From Diogma glabrata (taxonomy: Eukaryota > Arthropoda > Insecta > Diptera > Cylindrotomidae): a stretch of 64,000 bases of DNA. Shown here piece by piece: positions 35,088 through 47,300 of this stretch. Numbering within the stretch: the stretch's first letter is position 1; every line of letters begins with the position of its first letter. Made by a program: the position numbers and the translations under genes. The notes below the pieces were generated by a model, which was given only the letters and a program-made list of their open reading frames with translations, did no database searches and was not told where the DNA came from. The stretch is taken from NCBI GenBank assembly GCA_963693315.1, contig OY856186.1:381579515-381643514 (forward strand). Direction: 5' to 3'.

Positions 35088-37913
35088 TCAATCAACCAAC
35101 TTTACCTCAAATAATGCCTTCCTTAAACTCCCAACAGTACTGCTCCTTTTGACCTCAGTCGGTAATGCATTCCATAGTTGAATAGCGTGAACGAAAAATG
35201 AATTCGATGTGACCAAGTAAGAAAATTTAGGGACATTCAAGTTATAGGTTCGGCCAGATCGGCAGAAATTTAATATTTTATAAGGATATTCAGGACATTT
35301 GCTTTCCATAAGTCTGTAGAGGAAAATAATAGAGATCCTATTCAAATAGGTAGTGAGTGAGCACCCAAGTAACTCATTTGATACATGCGAAATGTGATCA
35401 TACTTTTGTAATAAATACACAAACCTGACACATGCATTGAAGGCAAGCTTAAGTTTGTATGAACAGTTATAGTTCAACTTGCTAAATATAATAGAGGCAT
35501 AGGTAAAATGCGGCAAAATTAACGAATGGAATAGGTGTTGTCGTGTTTTAAGGGGCAGATACCTAGCATATTTCCACACGCGACGTAGAATAGAATACAC
35601 TGTTGCGCAAACTTTATTGATATGATCTTCCCAACGTAAATTATGATTCATAATGATGCCTAAATTTCTTATCTTTTGGATAAAATTAATGGAACAACCA
35701 TTTATATGAACAAGGGGAACTAAATCCGTATCTGATTGATGGTGAGTTATTAACATTGCTTGCGTTTTTTTCTCGTTCAGGTTAAGACTATTAAATGTAG
35801 ACCACTCATAAATTGCCTTAAGGTCTTGGTTCAACTTGCTAATTTCTTGATCTGCTTCTTTCTGGTAAAATGGAAAATATATTTGAAAATCATCAGCATA
35901 TATGTGATATGAGACATACTTCAGAACAAATGGCAAATCGTTGATAAATAATGAGAACAGCAATGGACCTAAAATAGAGCCTTGGGGCACACCCGTTTTA
36001 ACATCAGTAGTATAGGAATAACTATTATTGGAAAACACACATTGAGTTCTGTTTGAAAGGTATGATTTAAGCAATTTGATGGCAGTAGAAGAGAAATTAA
36101 AATATGTGTGTAATTTTTGAATGAGGAGTTCGTGCAAAACACTATCAAAAGCTTTTGTGAAATCTAGTAGGATTAGAACAGTAGCTTGCTTAGCTTCCAT
36201 ATTTTGTAACAGATCATAACAAACTTTCAATAGGGCAGGATTGGTGCCATGTTTAGCTCTAAACCCAGACTGAAAATTATTTAATAGTTTATGTTTATTG
36301 ATATACCTAGTTATTTGGTATTTAATTAGCTTTTCAAAAACTTTTGAGAGTGCGGGAAGGATGCTTATTGGTCTGTAATCTGATAAATTGGTTGGCGTAT
36401 GTGTTTTTGGTATTGGTAATACCTTGGCAGTTTTCCGTGCATTAGGAAAAGTGGAGGTGGTAATTGCATGGTTGAAAATATGTAATATTATATGTGAAAT
36501 TTCAGGATATATAATTTTAATAAACTTAATTGATATATTATCAAGTCCAATGGCATTAGATTTAATTTCTGAAAGTGATTGAAATATATCCGAGGAGGTA
36601 ACATGTGTGAAACAAAAATTAGGGAATTCGAAAGAACCTTGAGGCAAGTGACGGCTATTTACAGTAGTCGTTTTTGAATTCGACTGAGCAAAATAACTAT
36701 TGAGATCATTCGCACAAAAATGAATTGGTTGTTTAGTACTTCCATCATGTATTCCAAGCTGACGTAGATTTTTCCATAGCTCTTTTGTCGTAGATTTATC
36801 AGGAAAAAGAGTACTATAAAATTTTTTTTTAGTTTCTTTAATCAATAAAGTTACTTTATTTTTCAGCTTTTTGTAACATATATGGTCTACGGCCAGCTTA
36901 GTTATTTTCCAGTGTCTATATGCAAGATCCCTTTCAATCATATATCGTTTAATTGTATTATTGAACCACTCACTAGTATTGGACTTCATACGTGACTGCT
37001 TAATAGGTACGGCTATATTGAATATATAGTTAATGTTATAATTGAAGATTTCTAATTGATCATCTACGCTAGTACATTCATATATATTACTCCAGTTTAA
37101 TAAACGGGTTTCATTTATCAAAAAGTTCATATCAATATCCTTCCATGATCTATAGAAGTACGTTTCGCTATTTACTAAAGTTTGTGGTACTGCGTAGGAG
37201 CAATAAATCAAATCATGTTTAGAGACCCCTGGAACAGAGATCTGATTTGAGAACATAATTTTGTTTCTCTTATTGGTAATAATATAATCAATTAGCGTAG
37301 ACGAGGTTTCCGTAAAGTGAGTAGGTTCACTATTAATAACAGATAGTGAGTAAGAAGATAAAAAATTCATGAAGTTACGCGTTTGCGAATTACTTGAATC
37401 AAGCGCATTGATATTTAAATCACCCATTATCAAAATATCCTGGTAGCATGAATGAAACTCGTTCAATGCTTCCTCAATATCTTTAAATCCATATAAGTCA
37501 GGTGGTTTATAGAATACAGCTAGTAGAATTTGTGAGTTTTTGAAATTAATTTCAATTAATATATAATCGGTTTTAGAATGAGTTGACTTTTTTTTCAAGA
37601 CGCATTTAATATTGTTTTGAATGTAAACAGCTACCCCACCACCTCTTTGCCTCTCAGAATTATTTCTATCACTTCTTAAAAGATAAAATCCATCTAGTTT
37701 TACCTCCGAATCTTTCACAGAATCCGTATACCACGTTTCAGAGATGCATACAATATGAATACCTGTATTTGAAACAATATGTCTTACCTCGTCCAATTTA
37801 GAAAAAACACTGCCACCATTTAAGTGCATAACATTCAATGTTTGCTTATATTTTTGTAGAGATGATTTTAACACCACATTCGGAATACAAATTTCGTTCA
37901 CATGTTCAACCAT
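35088..37913 (-). CDS. Non-LTR ORF2: endonuclease and reverse transcriptase
   Basis: 941 codons starting ATG at 37913. The N-terminal apurinic-type endonuclease (about residues 25-245) shows NVMHLNGG, ISETWY, MGDLNINALD and SKHDLIY (K replaces the usual S/D before HD, as in some relatives). The RT (about 480-760) shows YRPISILPALSK, LLDFTKAFDSV, GVPQGSILGPLLFSLFIND and the catalytic YADD (near 35900). The C-terminal domain is the usual CR1/Jockey one. The enzyme would nick target DNA and copy its own RNA there. No stop or frameshift was seen. Confidence 0.92.
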   Translation of the reverse strand: MVEHVNEICIPNVVLKSSLQKYKQTLNVMHLNGGSVFSKLDEVRHIVSNTGIHIVCISETWYTDSVKDSEVKLDGFYLLRSDRNNSERQRGGGVAVYIQNNIKCVLKKKSTHSKTDYILIEINFKNSQILLAVFYKPPDLYGFKDIEEALNEFHSCYQDILIMGDLNINALDSSNSQTRNFMNFLSSYSLSVINSEPTHFTETSSTLIDYIITNKRNKIMFSNQISVPGVSKHDLIYCSYAVPQTLVNSETYFYRSWKDIDMNFLINETRLLNWSNIYECTSVDDQLEIFNYNINYIFNIAVPIKQSRMKSNTSEWFNNTIKRYMIERDLAYRHWKITKLAVDHICYKKLKNKVTLLIKETKKKFYSTLFPDKSTTKELWKNLRQLGIHDGSTKQPIHFCANDLNSYFAQSNSKTTTVNSRHLPQGSFEFPNFCFTHVTSSDIFQSLSEIKSNAIGLDNISIKFIKIIYPEISHIILHIFNHAITTSTFPNARKTAKVLPIPKTHTPTNLSDYRPISILPALSKVFEKLIKYQITRYINKHKLLNNFQSGFRAKHGTNPALLKVCYDLLQNMEAKQATVLILLDFTKAFDSVLHELLIQKLHTYFNFSSTAIKLLKSYLSNRTQCVFSNNSYSYTTDVKTGVPQGSILGPLLFSLFINDLPFVLKYVSYHIYADDFQIYFPFYQKEADQEISKLNQDLKAIYEWSTFNSLNLNEKKTQAMLITHHQSDTDLVPLVHINGCSINFIQKIRNLGIIMNHNLRWEDHINKVCATVYSILRRVWKYARYLPLKTRQHLFHSLILPHFTYASIIFSKLNYNCSYKLKLAFNACVRFVYLLQKYDHISHVSNELLGCSLTTYLNRISIIFLYRLMESKCPEYPYKILNFCRSGRTYNLNVPKFSYLVTSNSFFVHAIQLWNALPTEVKRSSTVGSLRKALFEVKLVD

Positions 37914-38159
37914 TTGATAAATCGACTATCAAAGGACCAACACTGCTGACAGAAATAAGCAAGGACTTCTGAGGCTTTCCGCTGAATATTGATATAGTAA
38001 CATAATTTGATGCAAAAAGATAACTACGTTCCACTTATGCCTAAAATATATAAAATAAAAAATTACAAAATATGAAATATAATACGAAAAAAACCTTAAA
38101 TTCATTAAACAAAACTTTACGTCGCTGTACCGTGCTACTATTATACGAAACAAAAACAT

Positions 38160-39077
38160 CTAATTGGATGTAAGTAAATTCAGCTTACTAGGTTCATCTA
38201 ACATCACGGGTTGATCATCTTTAGTTTTCTTGACATGAACGATTCCATTTATAGTAAAAACAGAGAATAATTGTTTCTCTTTTTTTAGGTTATACGCTGA
38301 TTTAAATATGCTGTAGTTATGTTTAGTCAAATTTTCATTAATATAAATCCTTGAATCTGTGTTAAACCCAATGCATCGAACACTTAATGTTTTAAAAGTG
38401 AAATAGTGTTTGAAAAATTTTTTCTTTAACTGAATTGATGAGAATCGTATTAACAACGGTGGATCAACCATCTTCTTGAACTTTGTATTTGTACTATCGG
38501 TAGATATAAACTTACTGCCTTTTAGTCGAAATATGGTGGTGGTATTATCTATATTGCAATCAATACTCTTTGCAATTTTTTCTAGATACTGTTGAGGTAC
38601 TTCATTATCTAGTAAAGGAATTCCAGTAATTAACAAACTGTTGCTGTTATGATATCTTTCGATGGAATCAAGCCGCCGTACACACTCATTCGTTGTGGTT
38701 TGAATAATTTTATTAACTGAACTAAGATCCATCTTCGCCAGTTTATTTTCAAGTTGTTGCAGTTCCGTCATTTTTACTGTTATTTTGGTTTCCACTAATT
38801 CCAATAACTCTAGTTTAGATTTTAGACGATTTTCTAAATCACGCATTTTGACTTCAATATTGTTTGTAAGACTTACATGATTCTTTTGTATTTTATTTTC
38901 AAGTTTGCCAAATCTGGTTTCAAATTCTGCAAATTTTGTTAGTAAGTTGCTAATAGATTTTGAAACATCATCTTCTGTAAAATCATCGGGCTGTGTACAA
39001 GATCTTGTTCTACCATAACTTGGAGTATTTGGCTTAGATTTCGGTGGTGATTGAGGTGTTGCATTATTATTAGGCAT
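38160..39077 (-). CDS. Non-LTR ORF1: coiled-coil RNA-binding protein
   Basis: 305 codons starting ATG at 39077. Proline/serine-rich start (residues 1-35), then a long heptad-patterned coiled coil (about 45-145: LLTKFAEFETRFGKLENKI, ELQQLENKLAKM), then a region opening SLLITGIP that resembles the RRM-like and C-terminal domains of L1-type ORF1 proteins. Such proteins trimerise and coat the element RNA. It has no CCHC knuckle. It lies 246 bases upstream of ORF2 on the same strand. Confidence 0.75.
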   Translation of the reverse strand: MPNNNATPQSPPKSKPNTPSYGRTRSCTQPDDFTEDDVSKSISNLLTKFAEFETRFGKLENKIQKNHVSLTNNIEVKMRDLENRLKSKLELLELVETKITVKMTELQQLENKLAKMDLSSVNKIIQTTTNECVRRLDSIERYHNSNSLLITGIPLLDNEVPQQYLEKIAKSIDCNIDNTTTIFRLKGSKFISTDSTNTKFKKMVDPPLLIRFSSIQLKKKFFKHYFTFKTLSVRCIGFNTDSRIYINENLTKHNYSIFKSAYNLKKEKQLFSVFTINGIVHVKKTKDDQPVMLDEPSKLNLLTSN

Positions 39078-39130
39078 TTTGAAGTTTATTCGAGCATAAT
39101 CACATCAACGAGCAATCAACAACACGTTCC

Positions 39131-40202
39131 GCCTTTAATATAAGTTGAAATACAATTGAAAATAAATTTTAATTTTAATTTCGCTTGATGTATCTAACTG
39201 CAAATTTGATGACGATTATCAACAAACTGGATATAGATTACTTTTGTGTTTTTATATGCAAGTTTTTTTTTTTAAATAAAATAATGTTATTTTATCTTGC
39301 ATAAATTATATTTATTTCACTAATATGCACTTTTATAAGTTTAACTATTAAACAATTAACAAAAAACTAAACTCACTCCAACTTTGATTTTATGAATAAC
39401 TATAAATTAAATTAGAATAATTGAAGCACGATTACAAATGAAAAACACTTCTATTCAATCATAACGATGAGAAATGTATTTACTATTTCACTAAGTTCAA
39501 ATTCTTTCACTATTAGTACCCAGGCTCAAGTACCACCGATTATTCCTTATACTTGCGAATATTTATAAACAATTTTAATTGCAAAAGTAAAACTGACTAT
39601 CTGATATTTTGTTCGCTTATTTATATCCAAAAATAAATAAGTAGAAACTTCTGCTAATCAGTTGTTGTTTGCGACTGTCGTTTCTAGAAACAATATTCGA
39701 AATAGGCCACACCTCTTTTCATTCATTAATGTAAACAGCGAACTCATTCTATAACAAATTTGATTTGCATTAATTTATGCAAAATGTATTAGTTAACTCA
39801 TTCTTTGCAATAGTTGAATGTGGAAAACATTTATGCAGAATGTATTGGTTATGTATGAGTAAATTAAATTAACCCATTCTGGACGAAGTTTATTACAATA
39901 TTATTAATAAACTTTAATTAAATTCACTTTATTTAAATCGAATGGCTGGCATATAAATAAAAGTCGTAAGAAACAAAATGTTTTAACCATATATTGTTCT
40001 AATAATAGTTTCGATCTTTTCGTATGTGTGTATAACCAGAGGCGCTATAAGATGATATATGTCTAACTCGCTTCCACTAATGCACTCTTAAGAATGATAA
40101 ACTAAAGACGTGTTATACTATAGTAACAAAAAATTTAGTGGGTTACGCATTAAAATTAGTTTTAGCTGAAATTGCAGCGATGAATTGCTGGGAAGAGTAT
40201 AT
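39131..40202. other. Non-coding A+T-rich stretch
   Basis: Part may be the 5' untranslated region of the two-ORF element. No gene recognised. Confidence 0.4.
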
Positions 40203-40425
40203 GCTATGACCAGCGCCGTTACTACGGTACGGCCCACCCGGCCCTGGGCCGGGGGCCCACCCTAAAACACTCATAAAAATATGAAAATGAGCACTTCAAA
40301 TAATAAATTTAAAAAAAGAACAATGCAATTTTTTATATTGGGCCCATGCCAATTTCAAAAATTCATTTATTGTAACTAAGTTGCAAAATCTACGCTTTTT
40401 CGTGTGTCATTTTAGTAATTAAATG

Positions 40426-40659
40426 AGCTTTATTTAAGCATTAATCTAGTACATTGGTCAGATTCATTAAAGTACTAATTGTAGTTGTTTAATAATTTAT
40501 TAAAGCATTAATAATAATAGTTTAATGATTTATTATAGTATAAGTACTTTAATGAATCATTAAACCATTATTATTAATGCTTTAATAAATTATTAAACAA
40601 CTACAATTAGTACTTTAATGAATCTGACCAATGTACTAGATTAATGCTTAAATAAAGCT
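40426..40659. mobile_element. Palindromic miniature element (234 bp)
   Basis: Two near-perfect inverse arms of about 108 bases (AGCTTTATTTAAGCATTAAT.. to ..ATTAATGCTTAAATAAAGCT) around a short centre. AGCT at both ends may be a four-base target duplication. It interrupts the tyrosine-recombinase-like reading frame. Confidence 0.88.
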
Positions 40660-40973
40660 ATCAAATTCGTGAATGATTTCATAACCACGCTGGCGTTCAA
40701 ATAAACCATAGTTCTTAGTTTAGAGTACTCGCACCACAATGTTGCAGGTTTCATGGATCTTAGTTTTCTTACAAAATAGGCCAGCATGACCATGTCATTG
40801 ATTGTTATAGTTTTTGATTCTTTGATCCACTCATCAAAATTTTTGTATGAAGTTTCGTACGCCAATTTCACCAATTTTTCCGGTACGATTGTAGACATAG
40901 CTTTATTTGCTGCTTTTTCTATATCTGACGATACAAAATCATCATCACTTGAACTCATCTTGATATTTTTCAC
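40641..40973 (-). pseudogene. Tyrosine-recombinase-like core-binding domain (Crypton-like), truncated
   Basis: Starts ATG near 40973 with an acidic leader (SSSDDDF). The segment that follows (VPEKLVKLAYETSYKNFDEW, ITINDMVMLAYF, MKPATLWCEYSKLRTM) has the layout of the N-terminal SAM-like core-binding domain in Crypton-related and ZMYM/KIAA1958-like proteins. The end is cut by a palindromic miniature element at 40659. Beyond it (below 40426) the reverse strand continues a plausible end of the domain but with a stop. The catalytic domain (R..H..R..Y) is absent. Recognised from memory of the family pattern only. Confidence 0.55.
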
Positions 40974-41700
40974 AATTGGCAGTATGAAAACTAAAAGAAA
41001 ACTAAGGCTACTTACTCCTTATAAGATGAAATTGGTTTGCTCAAAACGTACTAGATATACAAATGCAATTTGTTTAATTTTTTTTTTATAAAAGTTTAAT
41101 TTTGCAGCTTCGTTACAAAAAATCTTGTATGAAACACGTTGCTAATTTGTTGGAACAACCTAATTTAGCAACTTGTTTCATAAATAGCTATTAAATAATC
41201 ACAAAAAGACATTATATCAGAAAATCTTTGAATATTGAATATATTAGAAAATATTTCCCGTTATTTCTCTTATTGAGGATAACACTTATTATTCAAAAGA
41301 ATTTAATTACTATGTTTAGTAATTACTATGTTTCCAAGCATAGAACGAGCATTCAAAATTTTTTTAACCATTATGGTCCCTAATTGTTCAGGAGAACAGT
41401 CCTTTTAGGCGATGAAATACATAAAAAATGATTTGCGAAACAGCATGCCGTAGGAGCAACTGAATTCCCTTGCGTTGATGTGCATAGCAAGTAATTTATT
41501 AAAATCTATAGAATTTGAAGATGTAGATAAATTTGTTGACAAAAGAAAAAATATTTAAATAAAACAAACATTATAATAAACCTCAAAAACCCGTAAGTAA
41601 TTATGCTTTTACATTTAATTTATTGTTAATTTTCGAAAAGGCCCCCTAGAAATAGTGGGCCAGGGGCCCCCAAATACATTGGGACGGCACTGGCTATGAC

Positions 41701-42476
41701 TCATATAAAAGAATTGTCGTTCAGATAAAATAATATTTGCTATGATTGGTTGAGAGGCGGTAACAATTTTTTATCTGTACGATAATAATTTTGATTATAA
41801 GACAAAAATAATACATATTAAATAATAATAAATATTTACGGTTTTGTTTGAAAAAAATTATATGAATTCTTGTTTTTTGTAAATTCTTAAAATTTCATTA
41901 TGCTCACATCACTCTAATTGAGAGTAATGAAATTTCAACGCGTTTCCCAAGCTCTCCAAACTGTGCATTTTAACAGCCGTGAAAATGTTCTAAAAAACAT
42001 ATGGAGAGATTTTTGACACATTTGTAATTTTATTTTTATTTACTGTAAGTGATTTTATTTTTATTTTCTTCAAAATTATAAAATAATATAATATAAAACA
42101 AAACAAACGTTAAAATATCGCAGCGAATCATGTTCAAAACATTATTTTACTGTGAAAAATTATTCGGAGACTTTTGTGCGCCTAGATGAGTATGATCATA
42201 CGAGATGTTGCATCCAATATAAGGAGAATTTGTTGTTTAGCACTATCTGACATCCATGATTGACTAAATGTTGCATTGTTCGGCATTTTTCACTATTATC
42301 TTTAACAGTTATCGAATCACTTAATTCATTATTTTTTTCTAAAGTATTCATCTTAAATAATGGCAGAATCTATCTAATGAAAATTGTGTAAATGAATCTG
42401 ATGAAATGTTTGAAGTTAAAGATATTGAAGAACGTGAATATTTGACATCATCAATGGTTCTGTTTTCTCAATAAAT
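41701..42476. other. Non-coding A+T-rich stretch
   Basis: No gene or repeat recognised. Confidence 0.4.
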
Positions 42477-42556
42477 GTGTTCCATTTACCACATTTTCCT
42501 TTACTTTTGTACTAAATTTCGTTTTCAATTTAACCATATCAAATGATGGTAACTGT

Positions 42557-42976
42557 GGGTCTTCACGTAACATCTACAATCGAGTTATAAAAGAAATCAC
42601 AAGTGAAGACTACTTCTATCAATGTCATAACATTTTTCATGATCTTTTTTTCTACAAAAATTATAGAAAAAAATATCAGTATGATTTTATGATAATTCAA
42701 AAAAATGGCGATTTTGTTTATTTGCAAACAATCAAAAATTCAAAGCATATTTTATATATTATTTATATTTAAAATTCGTAGAATGTTTTTGAATGCATAG
42801 TTATAATAAAATTATGGAAGAAAACAAAAGAGAAGTTAAAGTTTAGCAAACAAACAAAAACGATGTTTAATATCAGTCAAAATATATCAGTATGATATTT
42901 TGTAATACCAACAGCCATCTTTGATATTTCTGTTGCATTTTTATCAATATCATTGGCATGATATTTGTCACGTGAA
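42557..42976. mobile_element. Small insertion in the left arm of the foldback element
   Basis: Absent from the right arm, where the sequence runs straight across (47800-47812 region). Bounded by GTAA on both sides, with CTTCACGT near both ends inverted. It may be a miniature element, or the right arm may have lost it. Confidence 0.45.
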
Positions 42977-44334
42977 GAGGATATGTAAAGCTACGTGACA
43001 AACTTACGCTTCTATTCACCGCCAGAGTTTTTGTCAGTTTAGAGAATAATTTCAAATATGTTTGCCCAAATGCTTATACAAATTTAGAATTTCTAGCCTA
43101 AATGTCATATTTCTGTCCAGCTTTCTTTAATTGTTTATATTTTGCATGAATCATAATTTTAACTTTCAGAAATTTTTTAATATTTCATTAATTTTCTTAA
43201 ATTTAACAAACTCAAAATAAAATTTAAACTTAAAATTTTGTCAAACTAATAATTTTCTTTTACGTTGTTTAGCAATATTGTTTTTCAAAATTATCAAAAC
43301 AATTTATTGTCAAAAAAAATGCCGGAAACGTGTGGTAAGAAAGAATTTGAGTTGTAGTAGATCAAAAATCTAATGCACCTCACATTTAAGTCGTTTCATT
43401 TAAAATTCGATTCGGGTAGCAAGGTTACCTAAAAGGAACACGAGTATTGTAATTAATTAAAGACGTGTCTGGATTTGATTTCCATAAATTTATTTTATTA
43501 GATTTTGTCTTAACATGTTAACAGTAAAACATTTATTATATTATTTAAAATTTGGAATAGTGAAAAAATAAAATTCAAAACAAATTTATTACACAAACAT
43601 TTTTTTACATCACGAAAATCAAGAATTTTATCAAAACTATTTGGAAAAAATAAAATCAGAATAATGAAAATATATTTTTTGTTTTTTTAATAAATGTTAA
43701 CGAAATCATCGCCTGCTAAATTTAAAATTTTTTGAGAAATTATTTTAGTTTTGATATTGGCCACATATAAAACCAAATTTTTTGCTTTTGATTTCCCGTT
43801 GTTAAATTGGTATGAACATTTCATATTTCACTCAATCTGCGAACTAGCCTTAAAGCTTTGTATGGAGATCAAGAGTAGTGAAAATTACACTATGTTTACA
43901 CGAGTACCTAATTACCTACGTATCAAATATGCTAGCCGTTTTCACCATCATAGCAAAAATTAGATACTGATACGAACTCGTTCGTTATAAATAAAATACG
44001 CCACGTGAACAAAAAAACGGTGGTATTTACTACCGGTGTTCCTTTTAGGTAAACTTGCTACCCGAACCAAATTTTAAATGGTTCGACTTAAATGTGACGT
44101 GTATTAGATTTTTGATCTACTACAACTCAAATTCTTTCTTACCATACGTTTCCGACAGTTTATTTGACAATTTTGAAAAACAATATTGCTATAAAACGCA
44201 AAAATAAATTATTAGTTTGACAAAATTTTAAGTTTAAATTTTATTTTGAGTTTGTTAAATTTAAGATAAAATCTTTATTAAAATTGAGTTTGTTAAATTT
44301 AAGACAAAATCTTTATTAAAAAGACTTTATTAAA

Positions 44335-47300
44335 AAATTATTTGGTATGTTATATTTACTGTTACCAGGCGGTAAAATTTTACCTTTTATTGCTCAGATG
44401 TAACAAATTTATTTATTATTTTAAAGCCCAAATTTGTTTTGTATTGCCTGGTAACAAGAAATGTAAAATATCGTTTTAGTTGTTAGTAAGAATTTCGAAT
44501 TTTACCCTTTATTTGTACTCTTCAATTTTGTTAGTGTCTTTTGTGTCCCAATTTTTTTTTGCTTTCCCTTATCGTGCAACTGTTGCACGAAACCTGCTAT
44601 CGTGTTTTTGCGACAGAGATACCCAGTTTCTTTTGTACTGTGTAGTGTTGAAATTTAGGCCTGGCTGAATTTCAGTATCTATACCTGCAATGTCAAAGGG
44701 TAAGTCTTTGTCTCAACAAAATGGCAGCAGAGTGAACCAACAGCTTAGCATTAACTTCACCAACATAAGAGGTCTCATTTCGAATCTAAACGTGGTTCAT
44801 CACTACATCGAAAAAAATAAACCTGAGATATTGTTTCTAGCCGAAACAATTGTTAGTAGAAAAGCATCGAAATTGGATCTCTGTAAATACCGGATAGCTA
44901 GCTACGAATTTCAACATTCCTTTTATAACAAGCAAGGTGTCTGTGTATTTGTTCGAAATTCACTTTCATGTATGAGAATTAAGGCCTATGAGTTGAACTC
45001 TAAGCACCATAATTCTGTAGCACTGAAGATCTCAGGTGTTGATGAAACTATGTTTATAATAGGATTATACAGATCTCCAAATTCTTCCCCAGGTCGTCCC
45101 TTTTTCGATCAAATATCGGCTAATCTAGACAAGATTACCACGGACTACCCTAAAGCAAGACTAGCCATTCTTGGACACTTTAATATTCATAATAAAGAAT
45201 GGCTTAAGCATTCATCGTGCACTGACGACGTAGGAAGACAAGCCGAACTGATACTCGCAGATTATCACGGTTTGACGCAAATGATAGAGTATCCCACTAT
45301 AATCTCAGACAATTCACATCATAACAATAATTTGCTGGATTTGTTTTTGACAAACAAACCAGATTCTACGAAGGCAAAAGTTGAACAACCCCTCGGAACA
45401 TCGGACCATTTACTAATATCAGCAATAGTGCAATTTACATCTCCGATACAAATTAAAGCGAATCCTCGTCGCGTTTGGAACTATAAACGCGCTGACTGGG
45501 AGAGAAACTTTTATGATGAAACACCTTGGAAAACTGTTGTGTTGATCAAGATCCTAGCACATCGGCAATAAGAATTTCTGGAATCATAAAAGACGGAATG
45601 CGGCGGTTTATTCCAAATCATTTAATCACTCCTAAAACTGAGCCTTGGTTTACACGGGATGTTGATGAGTCAGTGAGAAATAAACGAAAAGCATTTAAGA
45701 CGTATAACGCTAATAAAACACCTGAAACCCATAGCGCCTATATGAAAGCCAGAAATATTAGTAAATTCATGGACTTGGACAAAGACGCGTTTATCCAGAA
45801 GAAAGCAAAGAAATCCGCCGAGCACCCATCTGGCTCACGTAGTTTCTTTCAGGCAGTTAAATCAGTCCAAAGTCATTTTACTCGATCCTCTATTCCAACC
45901 TTAGTTCTGAATGACATTCCCGTGACCGACTCCAAAGAAAAGGAGGATTTTTTGGGTCGTATTTTCGCAGAAAACTCAAACATAGTTGAACCTCCCCATT
46001 CTCCTACACTCATTCTCCTCCTCATTCTAAAAAACTTTGCTAGGCAACTAGCTCCAATTTTAACAAAAATATTCTATTTATCTTATAAAACCGGACTTGG
46101 AAGTTGGCTAGCGTTCAACCCATATCAAAGAAAGGTAGTAAGATAAACCCTAACAATTATAGACCAATTGCAATTCTGTCGGTTGTAGCTAAAATATTTG
46201 AAAAATATGTTAACTACAATTGATAGATTATTTGGAGAAGTCGCGAATTATTGATGATAAACAGTATGGTTTTCGTAGAAGTCATGCAACAGGTGATCTG
46301 TTAGCCTACGTATCCCATCTCTGGAACAATTCGCTGGAAAACCATGGTGAAACATTCAGTATTTCATTTGACATTTCTAAAGCATTTGATAAAGTGTGGC
46401 ATAAAAATCTCATAGCTAAATTAAAATCTTATGGCATAGACCATCTTACTGTCTCATGGATTCATAGTTTTCTTACAGGTCGCCAATTTCATGTTAATTT
46501 AGATGGTATCACATCCAATATTTTCACAACCAATGCTAGGGTTCCCCAAGGTTCGACACTCTCACCAACCTTGTTTCTTCTATACATTAATGACTTACTT
46601 ATTTCCACAGTGCACCCAATCCATAGTTTTGCTGATGACAGCACATTGCATGCATCACATACATCTCCCAAATTTCGATCTCATACTGCAGCTACCACTA
46701 ATAGAGAGCTGCTAATTAATTTTATCAACAAAGATCTGGAGCGTATAATGGAATGGGGTGATCGTAATCTTGTTTCATTTAATCCAACCAAAACCAAACT
46801 ATGCCGTCTTTCACGAATAGGGCGACATAAAAATTTCCCTATTAAAATAAACCATGAGGAATTGCGTGAGGTTGAATCAATTAGACTTCTTGGAGTGGAT
46901 ATTCAAAATAACCTGAAATGGAATAAACATGTGTTCAACCTCGCTAAAACTGCAATGCAAAAATTAGGATTCTTGAGTCGATGTAAAAAGTATTTAAATC
47001 CCGAGAAAATTTTGCTAATCTTCAAGTCCTTTATACGTCCATGTATGGAGTACTGCTGTCATGTTTGGGGGGGTACTTGTCAGTCAACAATAAAATGTCT
47101 AGACTCTGTACAGAGAAAAGCAATACGGTTGATTGGTAGTACCAAACTAATGGACCAGCTTGATTCACTCCAGCACTGAAGAAATGTGGCTGAATTGTCA
47201 ATCTACTATAAATATAACTTTAGCGTTAATCCTCCTCTAAGGAAATTCAAATATCCTTCCATCGTGTGCGCAGTATAATCGACAAACAAGAGCTGCCTAG

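Larger units (their letters stand above)
34784..39130 (-). mobile_element. Two-ORF non-LTR retrotransposon with open frames
   Basis: A 30-base T run (34784-34813) is the poly-A tail in reverse. It is followed by about 270 bases of 3' untranslated sequence, ORF2 (37913-35088), a 246-base gap, ORF1 (39077-38160) and 5' sequence of uncertain length (the end given is approximate). Both frames start with ATG and lack internal stops, so this copy may be recent or active. Protein order and RT motifs fit the CR1/L2/Daphne side of the Jockey group. Confidence 0.88.
40211..41692. mobile_element. hAT-type element with 8-bp target duplication
   Basis: Ends CAGCGCCGTTACTACGG and GGGACGGCACTG are imperfect inverted repeats followed by G/C-rich GGGCCC blocks (GGGCCGGGGGCCCACC; GTGGGCCAGGGGCCCCC). 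The target GCTATGAC is duplicated exactly (40203-40210 and 41693-41700). Typical hAT structure without a hAT transposase; instead it holds a piece of a tyrosine-recombinase-like protein. Confidence 0.9.
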
